Positions 22,741 through 30,873 of a stretch of DNA of 64,000 bases are shown piece after piece; positions within the stretch are counted from its first letter, which is position 1, and the number at the start of each line of letters is the position of its first letter. The notes under the pieces were generated by a model. The model did not search any database. It was not told where the DNA came from and worked only from the letters and a program-made list of their open reading frames with translations. The DNA comes from CBDCRK01 sp965220955 (lineage in GTDB: Bacteria; Desulfobacterota; Binatia; Bin18; CBDCRK01), in contig CBDCRK010000017.1 of the NCBI GenBank assembly GCA_965220955.1, forward strand, positions 1 through 64,000. Reading direction: 5' to 3'. The position numbers were made by a program, and so were the translations under genes.

Positions 22741-24390
22741 TTACCCTCCTCTTTTAGCTACAAGCGTTTCCGCGAGCGTTTCTCCTGCCTGCGCCCGTCT
22801 ACGTTCGGCCTCTTCGCCCCCGGCTCCCAGGCTAAGGGCCGCGGAAAGTCCGGCAATTTCCCCTTCAAGAAGGGCTTTTTCTAGATTGCCAATGCCTGCC
22901 GCGTTGCCGGCCACATACAGACCTTCTTCCACGTTCATGTTGCTGTTGCGGTGAGGAACCCGAGCAAAGGCGCCCGACGCATCGTCGCCCGACGCACCGT
23001 CGCCCGACGCCTCCAAGACATAGGAACCTCTATAGGTAGCGTGAAAGATGAGTTCATTGGCAGGATAAAAACCCGTGGCCAGGGCAATGGTGTCACAGGG
23101 AATATGCAGGTCTGCGTCAGCAACCGACTGACCCGTGGCGTCAAGGCGTGCCAAAGTAGCTCCGCGAACGCACAACCGACCCCAAACCGCTTTTAGAGTA
23201 TGCAAGGTGAGAAGCGGTATGTCCCGCTCTCTTAGTGCTGCAACCTCTGCCAGCGTTTCGTCTACTCGCCTCCTAGAGTCAGCTACTGCCTTTACCTCCA
23301 CCCCAGCCTCTAGAAGTTGAGCGGCAACAGCTAAACCAAAGTCATTGGTGCTTATTACTACTGCAGCCTTCCCTGGCCGCATACCCCAGAGGTGAAGGAT
23401 TCTCTGGATACCGGTAGCAAGAAATACCCCGGGCCGGTCCCCGTTGTCCACCACTAAGGGATTTTCGTAGGCACCGGTGGCAATAATCACCCGCTTGGCG
23501 GTAAGCTGCACCAGCTTCCCTTTTTGGTGTATCCCCAGGACTCCGCCTTCGTAATAACCAAAAGCAGTAGCACCAGAGTAGATCTGTAGAGCCGGACCGT
23601 TTGGCAGACTGGCAATGAGTTGCTCGGCAATCTCGTGTCCCCGTAACCCTGTATATGCCTGTGGCACATTGTGACGGCTAGTATCCGTTCGCAGGCTACC
23701 GCCAGGCTCTGGTCCTTCATCAATAAGCGTTACCTTCACTCCTGCGGCCGAAGCCGCAAGTGCGGCCGAAGCCGCAAGTGCGGCCGAAGCCGCAAGCGCG
23801 GCCGAGATACCTGCCGGTCCTGCGCCCACAACCGCAATGTCCGTACTCTCGTCGACTTTTATTCCTCTTTCATATGGTTCGGGAGTAGAGGAAAGAACGC
23901 CGTGACCAGATACCTGACGTAGGAGCCGCTCCCACCAGTGGTAAAGCCAGCGTGGCCGGATGAAATATCGATAGGGAAAACCAACCGGGAAAAGAAACCC
24001 CAGTTGGTCGAGAAAGGCCAGCACATCGAACCGCGCAGACGGCCAACCGGCCTGTGTCTGCACCAGCGTGCCTTCGTGTACCGGCTTAACGCATACACGC
24101 ACATTTGGCACCCCGTCCACCTGCATGAGGCAGTTAGCGCAGTTGCCTGCCAGGCAAAAGAGGCCGCGGGGGCGGTGATATTTGACACTATGGCTGAAAA
24201 TTCTTATCCCGGCAGCATAGAGCGCTGCGCCTATCGTTTCGCCCTCATAAGCACGGATGAGCCTGCCGTTAAAACGAAAAGAGAGTTCTTTTCCTCGCTG
24301 GAAAGTGAGGTAAGGATGATGGATGAGGCGACTAACGGTTTTCGCAGGAAGAGTCAGGTGAAGTCTCAAAAAGATTATCCCAAGCATCAT
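22741..24390 (-). CDS. Fer2-type / FAD-dependent oxidoreductase, sarcosine oxidase alpha-subunit-like
   Basis: A 549-residue protein. Residues ~30-120 form a [2Fe-2S] domain (FNGRLIRAYEGETIG, then Cys residues in LFCLAGNCANCLMQV), and residues ~185-520 an NAD(P)/FAD oxidoreductase with VVGAGPAGISAAL. This is the order in the alpha subunits of sarcosine and opine oxidases (HcnA-HcnB fused). The Rossmann helix is lengthened by three copies of a six-residue repeat (ALAAS-rich) encoded by an 18-bp DNA repeat, and a second repeat (ASGDD-rich) lies near residue 460. Start choice is uncertain: no clear ribosome-binding site precedes the ATG at 24390. It heads the operon with the BFD and beta-like genes. 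Confidence 0.85.
   Translation of the reverse strand: MMLGIIFLRLHLTLPAKTVSRLIHHPYLTFQRGKELSFRFNGRLIRAYEGETIGAALYAAGIRIFSHSVKYHRPRGLFCLAGNCANCLMQVDGVPNVRVCVKPVHEGTLVQTQAGWPSARFDVLAFLDQLGFLFPVGFPYRYFIRPRWLYHWWERLLRQVSGHGVLSSTPEPYERGIKVDESTDIAVVGAGPAGISAALAASAALAASAALAASAAGVKVTLIDEGPEPGGSLRTDTSRHNVPQAYTGLRGHEIAEQLIASLPNGPALQIYSGATAFGYYEGGVLGIHQKGKLVQLTAKRVIIATGAYENPLVVDNGDRPGVFLATGIQRILHLWGMRPGKAAVVISTNDFGLAVAAQLLEAGVEVKAVADSRRRVDETLAEVAALRERDIPLLTLHTLKAVWGRLCVRGATLARLDATGQSVADADLHIPCDTIALATGFYPANELIFHATYRGSYVLEASGDGASGDDASGAFARVPHRNSNMNVEEGLYVAGNAAGIGNLEKALLEGEIAGLSAALSLGAGGEEAERRRAQAGETLAETLVAKRGG
22971..23015. repeat. 15-bp coding repeat, three copies
   Basis: Units CGCCCGACGCATCGT, CGCCCGACGCACCGT and CGCCCGACGCCTCCA follow each other in frame within the alpha-like oxidoreductase gene and encode an ASGDD-type repeat on the minus strand. 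Confidence 0.85.
23743..23806. repeat. 18-bp coding repeat, 3.5 copies, each a perfect hairpin
   Basis: The unit TGCGGCCGAAGCCGCAAG occurs three times exactly and then partially. Within each unit TGCGGC and GCCGCA are complementary around CGAA. On the minus strand the repeats encode an Ala/Ser/Leu insertion in the helix after the FAD-binding GAGPAG motif. Confidence 0.9.
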
Positions 24391-24423
24391 ACTATATATG
24401 ATTGGCTGGTCACGCTACGTCAC

Positions 24424-24633
24424 TATAGCATCTTTCATTTGGGTAGGCGTCTGTTGATGATCCTGCTCCCTGTTTTGTAGGGGCGATCGCGGGCATCCTG
24501 CCCGACGTGATCGCCCACTGTGCAAGGTGGCGGGCGGACCGGCGAATACGAGATTCGCCCCTACACTTTGTTGTGATAGGAAAGCGCAACCTTATCTCAA
24601 ATTCTGATGTCCACTCAAGTGCAAACCGCTATA
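24424..24633 (-). mobile_element. MITE copy A (full length, inverted)
   Basis: A 210-bp element bounded by TATAGC ... GCTATA, with imperfect terminal inverted repeats of about 23 bp (TATAGC, then TT-CA-TTG positions shared). Copies B (35681-35851) and C (59028-59226) match along most of their length in the opposite orientation. The centre contains GTAGGGGCGA facing TCGCCCCTAC. It has no coding capacity. Ends rich in TA suggest mobilisation by an IS630/Tc1-type transposase, which is not in the window. Confidence 0.8.
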
Positions 24634-24664
24634 GGTGCTCGAGTGATTCAATATGAATTGTCTG

Positions 24665-25318
24665 CTACCACGGATGCTCACGCCCGTCCCAGGTCCAGAA
24701 TCGGCCGTGATCAGCCGGCGTTAAGCGGGCAATGACCTGACACATGCCGCGGACGCTCTCCTTAACCGATAAGGGCGCCCCTGCCCCGCCCATGTCGGTG
24801 CGGACCCAACCCGGATGCATAACAATGGCAATGAGCCCGGCACGGCCCCAAGCGGGGACGTGTTCACGAAACGCCTCGTTAAGCGCCGCTTTCGAGTTGC
24901 CGTAGAGGCCAAGGCTCCGGGTGCTGCCCCGGCGTGCCCCGAGCTGGCTTGTGATTAACACGATCTTCTTCCCGGTGCTCCGTGTGACTGCGGGCACCAG
25001 CGCCTGAGCGACTCTGAGGGGAGCTTCAGCGTTGACGCGCGTCACCTCCTCAGGGTCCATGCCTCGTCCAGAGACGCCGGCGTTGTGGATCAACACATCA
25101 ATACCCTCGGCTGCCACAACATGAGCAAGCATCTCGATCTGCGGGGCGTTTCGGACGTCAAGGGCATGGATCACCAGCTCACCCATGATGTTGCCGAGAG
25201 CGCCCGGCTGCGCAGGCGTGCGGGTTGTGGCGTGCACCCGCCATCCGGCAGCGGCATATTGACACGCCAACTCCAGCCCGATGCCACGGCTCGCCCCAAT
25301 AATCATTGCGGTTGGCAT
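24665..25318 (-). CDS. Short-chain dehydrogenase/reductase
   Basis: A 217-residue classical SDR. The cofactor motif GASRGIG is at the N-terminus, followed by HNAG and the catalytic pair YGNSKAA; the Ser of the triad is in VLITSQLG. A longer frame starts 33 bp upstream, but the ATG at 25318 has GGGAGGT 5-6 bp before it and gives the family's usual beginning. The Arg in TTRTP after the second strand suggests NADP(H). The closest known group includes C-signal and carbonyl reductase-like proteins; substrate unknown. It stands alone between a MITE copy and the peptidase gene. Confidence 0.87.
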   Translation of the reverse strand: MPTAMIIGASRGIGLELACQYAAAGWRVHATTRTPAQPGALGNIMGELVIHALDVRNAPQIEMLAHVVAAEGIDVLIHNAGVSGRGMDPEEVTRVNAEAPLRVAQALVPAVTRSTGKKIVLITSQLGARRGSTRSLGLYGNSKAALNEAFREHVPAWGRAGLIAIVMHPGWVRTDMGGAGAPLSVKESVRGMCQVIARLTPADHGRFWTWDGREHPW

Positions 25319-25561
25319 GGAGACCTCCCTATCAGTGTTGTGACCCTCCAAAGTTTGGTGGTCCTATCCAGGTAATGCTGAGTACAATCAAACAAAAGTA
25401 GCATTTCCGCCACAGAATTTCCAGAAACTGGAAGGGAATAAGCTACTTAGACGAAAGTCGGCCTTCCATAAACACGCCGGCCAATATATTAGCTTCATTT
25501 GGCCATCTACGCCCGAGAAAGCGGTTGTAGGCATACCAGCAAGATTAGGAGGGGGGAAACT

Positions 25562-27844
25562 ATGATAACCCGGCTTATTATCTGTACTTTAATTTGTTCC
25601 TTTACCATAGTTTTTGTACAACCCAGTTACCAGGCCCATAATGGCCGAGCTATGGCTGCAGAGCCCGACAACACTAAACACCAGCTTTCACACGAAAATG
25701 GCGACTGGGAAGAAAGATTCCGGGCGATTCCAGACCCGGCAAACCTGAGGGCTTACATGGAACGCCTCAGCGCTCGGCCACACCATCTTGGCTCGGCCTA
25801 CGGCAAAGATAATGCTGAGTGGCTGCTTGCAAAGTTTAAGGAATGGGGATTCGATGCCAGGATTGAATCCTTTGAAGTACTGTTCCCAAGTCCAAAAGAA
25901 CGAATACTGGAACTTGTGCAGCCAACTAGCTTCAAGGCAAAACTCACGGAACCCGTCATTTCACAAGACCCGACCTCCGACCAACAAGACGAACAGTTAC
26001 CCAGCTATAATGCCTATTCCGCGGACGGGGAGGTTAGGGCGGAACTGGTTTTTGTAAATTACGGCATCCCCTCTGATTACGAATATTTAGACCGCCTTGG
26101 CATCTCGGTCGAAGGCAAAATTGTCATAGCCAAGTACGGAGGCTCGTGGCGCGGAATCAAACCAAAAGTCGCGGCGGAACACGGTGCAGTCGGCTGCCTC
26201 ATTTATTCTGATCCCAAAGGTGATGGCTACTTTCAAGGCAAAGAATACCCGCAAGGTCCATGGCGAACCAATAGTGGCGTTCAGTACGGCAGCGTCATGG
26301 ATACGCCGCTTTACCCCGGCGACCCGCTAACTCCGGGAGTCGGCGCAACCCAGGCAGCCAAACGCCTGGACCTTAGTGAAGTCCAGACGATTACCTCTAT
26401 TCCGGTGCTGCCTTTGTCGCATGCGGATGCGCAGCCTCTACTGGCTACTTTAGCTGGACCCGTAGCGCCCGAATCCTGGCGTGGGGCATTACCTTTAACG
26501 TATCACATAGGCCCAGGACCCGCCAAAGTCCACTTGAAGGTTGAAGCTAACTGGGACATGAAAAAAATCTACAACGTCATTGCCAAAATGAAGGGCAGTC
26601 AATACCCGGATGAATGGATTATTCGCGGCAATCACCACGACGCCTGGGTCAACGGTGCAACCGACCCAATTTCCGGGATGGTAGCTCTTATGGAGGAAGC
26701 GCGGGCAATGAGCGAACTCGTAAAGCAGGGCTGGAAACCCAAACGAACACTCGTCTATTGTGCCTGGGATGCAGAGGAACAAGGGTTAATCGGTTCCACC
26801 GAATGGGTAGAACTGCATGCCAATGAATTACGAAAAAAGGCCGCAGTTTACATCAATACCGATAGCAGCCTCAGGGGTTATCTGGCTATGCGCGGATCAC
26901 ACACACTGGAAAAATTTATCAACGAAGTCGCCAGAAGTATTGATGATCCTGAAACCAGGTTTTCGGTGTGGAAACGGCTACAGCTTAAAAAAATCTCCGC
27001 TGCAGAATCCGCCGAGGACCGCTCGGAGCTGCGCCAGCGCCCGGATCTCAGGCTGGATGCCTTGGGTTCCGGCTCCGACTATACCGCCTTTCTCGATCAT
27101 CTCGGGATCGCTTCCCTACATCTTGGCTTCTCAGGTGAGGGCGGCTATGGCGTTTATCATTCGGTCTATGACAGCTTTCATTGGTACACAAACTTTGGTG
27201 ACCCGGATTTTGTCTATGGTAGGGCTCTGGCCCAAACCACGGGTACCGCGGTGATGCGTCTAGCCAATAAAGAAGTTCTCCCTTACGATTTTGTAAACTT
27301 TGCGGAAACCGTGGCGAAATATCTTGATGAGTTAAAAGAGCTGGCCAAGAAGAAGCGTGAAGAAATCACCGAAATAAATCAACAACTCGATGAAGGCGTC
27401 TTCGAAGCAACTGTCGACCCCAAAGGGGATGCGCTAGGCCCGCCAAAACAGGAAGAGGTTCCTCCCTACTTGAATTTCGCCCCATTGGAGAATGCGGTGG
27501 CAGTTCTCAAGACTAGAGCTGCACGTTATAGTGAAGCCCTGAGGGAATTCGGCCAGACTGGCCGCCAAGCGCCCTCTGGGCTTAACAAAACTCTCATTCA
27601 GGCGGAACAAAAGCTAACGTTATCAGAAGGCCTGCCCAACCGTAGGTGGTTTAAACATCAGATCTATGCGCCAGGCTTTTACACTGGATATGGTGTGAAA
27701 ACTATTCCCGCAGTGCGTGAAGCCATTGAACAAAAAAGCTGGCAGGACGCTGATCTAAACATTGCGAAAGTCGCTGGTGTGGTAAGAAGGTTTAGTGAAC
27801 TAATTGCCTCGGCAGCAGCAGACTTGGAAAAAGCTGCGGACTAA
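25562..27844 (+). CDS. Exported M28-family zinc carboxypeptidase (glutamate carboxypeptidase II-like)
   Basis: A 760-residue protein. The start at 25562 is chosen over the longer frame because GGAGGGGGG precedes the ATG and a signal peptide follows (ITRLIICTLICSFTIVFV, cleavage near AMA-AEP). A PA-type insert (residues ~150-300, VNYGIPSDYEYLD) precedes the peptidase core. Zinc ligands and catalytic acid are visible: His and Asp in NHHDAWVNGATDP, the Glu pair in WDAEEQGLIGS, Asp in NTDSSL and His in VYHSVYDSF. The C-terminal helical dimerisation domain is present, as in transferrin-receptor-like proteins. It should remove C-terminal residues from peptides in the periplasm. Confidence 0.9.
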   Translation: MITRLIICTLICSFTIVFVQPSYQAHNGRAMAAEPDNTKHQLSHENGDWEERFRAIPDPANLRAYMERLSARPHHLGSAYGKDNAEWLLAKFKEWGFDARIESFEVLFPSPKERILELVQPTSFKAKLTEPVISQDPTSDQQDEQLPSYNAYSADGEVRAELVFVNYGIPSDYEYLDRLGISVEGKIVIAKYGGSWRGIKPKVAAEHGAVGCLIYSDPKGDGYFQGKEYPQGPWRTNSGVQYGSVMDTPLYPGDPLTPGVGATQAAKRLDLSEVQTITSIPVLPLSHADAQPLLATLAGPVAPESWRGALPLTYHIGPGPAKVHLKVEANWDMKKIYNVIAKMKGSQYPDEWIIRGNHHDAWVNGATDPISGMVALMEEARAMSELVKQGWKPKRTLVYCAWDAEEQGLIGSTEWVELHANELRKKAAVYINTDSSLRGYLAMRGSHTLEKFINEVARSIDDPETRFSVWKRLQLKKISAAESAEDRSELRQRPDLRLDALGSGSDYTAFLDHLGIASLHLGFSGEGGYGVYHSVYDSFHWYTNFGDPDFVYGRALAQTTGTAVMRLANKEVLPYDFVNFAETVAKYLDELKELAKKKREEITEINQQLDEGVFEATVDPKGDALGPPKQEEVPPYLNFAPLENAVAVLKTRAARYSEALREFGQTGRQAPSGLNKTLIQAEQKLTLSEGLPNRRWFKHQIYAPGFYTGYGVKTIPAVREAIEQKSWQDADLNIAKVAGVVRRFSELIASAAADLEKAAD

Positions 27845-27872
27845 AATACGCATAGACTAAAATACGCATAGA

Positions 27873-28225
27873 GATGGTTCGCCTTGGCGTCAGCTGGCCG
27901 CAGCCCGTCCGGTGATGGACTCGCGCAATCCTTCCAGCAGCCCTTCGAGCTTGGCTTGGCTATGCTCCACCCAAGCCATGCGGTCTGCTAGCTGCTTCAT
28001 GTCTTCTCGCAGCCGCGCTATGTCTTGCTGAATGTCCTGCCGTAGCCCACGGCTGCTGGTCAGGATCATCCCGGCCAAGGCCACTCCCACACCCCAAATG
28101 GCAACCATTTCGCCGCTCATGCTTCCTCCCAATCCGTTCGGCCCATTTTCTCACATCCCCCCAAACAAGACCACAGGCGACGCGGGGGCTGACGCCCTCT
28201 GAGAGAGGCTCACCCGAATAGCCAA
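27873..28225. repeat. 353-bp duplicated segment, copy 1
   Basis: This segment is repeated at 57012-57364 in the same orientation with one visible base difference (ACCCCAAAT versus ACCCAAAAT). It contains a complete small gene and about 105 bp upstream of it. No clear terminal inverted repeats are visible, and outside the boundaries the flanks are unrelated. A 16-bp direct repeat (CTAAAATACGCATAGA, two copies) abuts its left edge. Confidence 0.93.
27890..28120 (-). CDS. Small membrane-anchored coiled-coil protein, copy 1
   Basis: A 76-residue protein with an N-terminal hydrophobic segment (MVAIWGVGVALAGMIL) and a C-terminal charged coiled coil with heptad spacing (IARLREDMKQLADRM, then QAKLEGLLEGLRESI). 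Start at 28120 is favoured by GGGAGGA 5 bp upstream; the frame opens 12 bp earlier. No family name is recognised, though similar short anchored coiled coils recur in environmental genomes. It lies within the 353-bp duplicated segment; the second copy differs by Trp to Leu in the hydrophobic segment. Function unknown. Confidence 0.6.
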   Translation of the reverse strand: MSGEMVAIWGVGVALAGMILTSSRGLRQDIQQDIARLREDMKQLADRMAWVEHSQAKLEGLLEGLRESITGRAAAS

Positions 28226-28383
28226 GGAGAGCATCAAAAAGTGTGGGGCGCCAAATCATTCTGGTTTCAGAGTTGTATGAAATGCCGAGATATGACGGCT
28301 ATTTATCTGCCCCTAGATGTTCGTCTCAACTAAGTGCCCCACAGAAATTGCTGCTCTCCGTGTTCTATTCGTTGGGTTTACCC

Positions 28384-28914
28384 CTATTTCAAATGCGCGC
28401 CAACCAGCCCACCGATGATGCGGCAGGGCTCCGCCCAGGGATTGTGCCAGCGGTGCATGGTGCCACTCTGGACGATGACGTCACCTGGGCCGAGTTCGGT
28501 TTTGGATCCGTCGTCGAGTTCGAGGATGCAGCGTCCAGACACCACATAGAGCATGTCAGTCGTTGCCGAGCGATGCATACCCGGATCATCGGGCTGCATG
28601 GTCGACGTCAAACCCGGAAACAGGCGTTCGACTTCAGCCGCTGTCGCCTCTGGGTCGACGTCCGCGGGCGGCGTGCTGGCCGGAGCCAGGACAAATTCGA
28701 TGAAGCGAAAACCGCCGATCGGCGGAAACCAATCATGATGGCTTGGTTCGCCACCCTCGTCAGGGTAAGTTAGCATTTTGTCCGCGCCCCACAGGGTGGT
28801 CAAATTGGCGCCGGGCAGGCCGGGGACGTCGACTCCCTGTAGCTCTTTGTCACTCGCAATAATCGATTTGCCGTCCGCCCGGTGACCGGTAACAACGCGT
28901 CTGAATGTCGACAT
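28384..28914 (-). CDS. Cupin domain protein
   Basis: A 176-residue protein with a single C-terminal cupin. Motif 1 is seen around HRSATTDMLYVVSGRCILELDD with the G-D-V of PGDVIVQSG, and motif 2 around GTMHRWHNPW with its His residues. The N-terminal ~90 residues have WFPPIGGFRFIEFVLAP and an Asp/Pro-rich stretch. Single-domain cupins of this type are found beside amidohydrolase genes in aromatic or ureide degradation; here the gene's ATG overlaps the stop of an upstream amidohydrolase remnant (TAATG). Metal and substrate are unknown. Confidence 0.8.
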   Translation of the reverse strand: MSTFRRVVTGHRADGKSIIASDKELQGVDVPGLPGANLTTLWGADKMLTYPDEGGEPSHHDWFPPIGGFRFIEFVLAPASTPPADVDPEATAAEVERLFPGLTSTMQPDDPGMHRSATTDMLYVVSGRCILELDDGSKTELGPGDVIVQSGTMHRWHNPWAEPCRIIGGLVGAHLK

Positions 28915-29175
28915 TAGTTTTTCCTCCGTACTTCGAAGCCAAAGACACGGGCGGCGTTGAGCCCGGGCACCCTGGCGCGTTTGTCATTGTCGAGCATCCC
29001 CGGCCGAGTGGGGCCAGGTCCTCTCGTTCGGAAAGTGTTTCTCCATCTCAAAATACGACACCCATCATGCGGGCGCAACTACTGCGATCGAACGCAGGCA
29101 CGGCAATGCCGGATTGTCCGAAGAACAGGGGGACGTTGAGGAAGCGCCGGTGAAAATCGGGGTAGTACTTACAGA
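28914..29175 (-). pseudogene. Amidohydrolase-family gene remnant, C-terminal end with frameshifts
   Basis: Read on the minus strand, pieces in different frames resemble the end of a metal-dependent amidohydrolase: KYYPDFHRRFLNVPLFFGQ, then KHFPNERTWPHS, then GMLDNDKRARVPGLNAARVF and the terminal GFEVRRKN. The middle piece has the HP/TWPHS pattern and the last has the NAARVFG ending of that family. At least two frame changes separate them and no start is visible, so the gene is decayed. Its stop overlaps the cupin ATG by one base, showing that the two once formed an operon. Family assignment is by motif only. Confidence 0.6.
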
Positions 29176-29414
29176 CCAAACAGTACACAGTAAGGCTAAA
29201 CTCATCTCAATCCATTGGCAGCCTCCTTCAGCGAATAGATAGATGGTGTGGTGACCGCTATTCTACCGAGAGACTGCTCAATGGATCAGCCACTTAAGAG
29301 TTGCACATTAGGTACATTTCTTTTCTCTTCAGTCATAGTAGACGTTTCCCTAGATGCTTGGTATGGGTAAGTGAGCTCCTGCTCTCTGTATCTTTACAAA
29401 AAGGAGGAAAAGCC

Positions 29415-29714
29415 ATGCCCTTATATCTCGATGAAATCTATGTGAACACAAGCAGTCCGGACAACCTCAAGAAGTTCTTCACTCTTATTCAGGAGAGGTT
29501 GATGCAGGGGGAACTGCCCCAGGGAGTGACCAGAGTGGCCGGACCCTGGGCTTCTAATGAAGAAGCAAAAATCATAGTGGTGCTGGACATTCAGGACCAC
29601 TCGCTTACATTTAACAACTACGCCAAGATTGTGGCCCAAGGGCTAGTGGCCAAACGGCGCCTTAGCCCTATAGTGGAGTGGAGTGAAGCAGAAAAGGTGG
29701 CAAGCGAACTGTAG
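29415..29714 (+). CDS. Small protein of unknown function, probably ferredoxin-like alpha/beta fold
   Basis: A 99-residue protein with AAGGAGG about 8 bp before the ATG at 29415; the longer upstream frame is not supported. It begins MPLYLDEIYVNTSS, has a helix DNLKKFFTLIQERLMQ, a strand with GPWASNEEAKIIVVLD and ends with RRLSPIVEWSEAEKV. The strand-helix-strand order and the GPW-SNEE-K segment recall small dimeric alpha/beta-barrel proteins such as DUF3303, but I cannot name the family with confidence. It stands alone, with no partner to suggest a role. Confidence 0.65.
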   Translation: MPLYLDEIYVNTSSPDNLKKFFTLIQERLMQGELPQGVTRVAGPWASNEEAKIIVVLDIQDHSLTFNNYAKIVAQGLVAKRRLSPIVEWSEAEKVASEL

Positions 29715-30177
29715 AAGCTATCCGTACTCCCTTGCCAAACCCTACCGTGCTTTAAGGAGCAGGAGCCCAAGCCTCCTTTCTATAAGGGCCATTCGATAAA
29801 GACCATTAGGTCCATGAGAACCCTAGACAGTGGCAGGGAAGGGGGTTCAGAGAACGTCAGTCTTTCAGACCTAGTGTGTTCGGTCAAACCGTACAAAGGA
29901 GGAAAAATTTCATATTGGGGGCTGATGCGCTACAGTCGTCATGGCGGTCTCCAGGGGTGAGAGGTTTGATCGAACCTTGCTTTACCATCTCGCAACTGGA
30001 GGTCGCTTTCAAGCTCTCTTCTGCATATCAACAGAATCCGTTACAAAGTATTAGCGGGGGAGTAGCCAAAATCATCTCCTCCTACAACCCAATTACCAGG
30101 CCCATGAGGTCCGGGCTGTAGGGTGGGAGAAAACTGGATTAGAAAATTCTCATGGGGGTGGGTGCCCGCTTACGGCC
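29715..30177. other. 463-bp stretch without a recognised gene
   Basis: No convincing coding region or RNA was found. A short piece at 30079-30116 (CAACCCAATTACCAGGCCCA) is close to the start of the M28 peptidase signal region near 25620-25650 (CAACCCAGTTACCAGGCCCA), possibly a small duplicated fragment. Confidence 0.4.
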
Positions 30178-30825
30178 TCACCCTAGACGCCTTTGAGGCG
30201 GCGATTTCCTTGCGCGTTTTGGCCGTCGGGGCTCGACCCGCAGCCCCGCGATTAACCTCTCCAGACCGTAGGCCACTTGCTTCTTGGCCACGTCCTCATT
30301 GTCTGCGTTGACGATGTAAAAACCCGCTTCGAGGAGAGCCCCCCAAAGCAGGTGGGCCAGCGCTTCAAGCTGCTCATCTTCGATAAGGCCTTCAGCCGCC
30401 AACTGCTCCAAGCCGTTTTTAGTGAGAGTTATTCCCGGCGTTTGGTTGTGCCAGACATCCACACTGAGTACTGCTGGGCCATCAATATACAGAATGCGCT
30501 GCACGCTCAGGATAGAAGCAGTGTCAATAAAGGCCTGAATGCTCGCACGGACAAGCCGGTGCCAGGTATCGCCCTCAGCCGTCTCTATGCGCTCACGAAT
30601 GGCTCGGAACCGAGCGTGTCTCACCTCATCATACACGGCCTGGAAAAGGGCGGCTTTGTCTTCAAATTGATAGTACAACGCCCCTCTGGTCACCCCGGCG
30701 CGTTCGACAATGGCTTCGGTGGACGTGTGCGCATACCCCTGCTCGGTAAACAGCTCCTTGGCCGCAGTGATCAGCGCAGCCCGCGTCCTGGCAGATTGTT
30801 CGGCTTTTGAGAGTTTGGCCTCCAC
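30178..30825 (-). CDS. TetR family regulator, paralogue 1
   Basis: A 215-residue TetR repressor: an N-terminal helix-turn-helix (ALITAAKELFTEQGY, then STEAIVERAGVTRGALYYQF) and a C-terminal ligand domain with EGDTWHRLVRASIQAF. It starts with GTG. It is the last of three tandem paralogues that share most residues; this one has a longer basic C-terminus (EPRRPKRARKSPPQRR) owing to a changed stop. About 48 bp of conserved spacer separates it from the next copy. The ligand pocket differs between copies (for example FIDTASILSVQ versus FIDTISPSVQ), suggesting divergence in ligand sensing. Likely target: the 32.1-32.5 kb intergenic operators. Confidence 0.9.
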   Translation of the reverse strand: MEAKLSKAEQSARTRAALITAAKELFTEQGYAHTSTEAIVERAGVTRGALYYQFEDKAALFQAVYDEVRHARFRAIRERIETAEGDTWHRLVRASIQAFIDTASILSVQRILYIDGPAVLSVDVWHNQTPGITLTKNGLEQLAAEGLIEDEQLEALAHLLWGALLEAGFYIVNADNEDVAKKQVAYGLERLIAGLRVEPRRPKRARKSPPQRRLG

Positions 30826-30873
30826 CTATAGACCTCTCCTCTGCGGAAACTCTTTGCCCGCGCGATTTTGGCT

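Noticed and set aside
30079..30116. Similarity to the start of the M28 peptidase gene near 25620
   Set aside because: Only about 35-40 bp, too short to claim a duplicated gene fragment with confidence.
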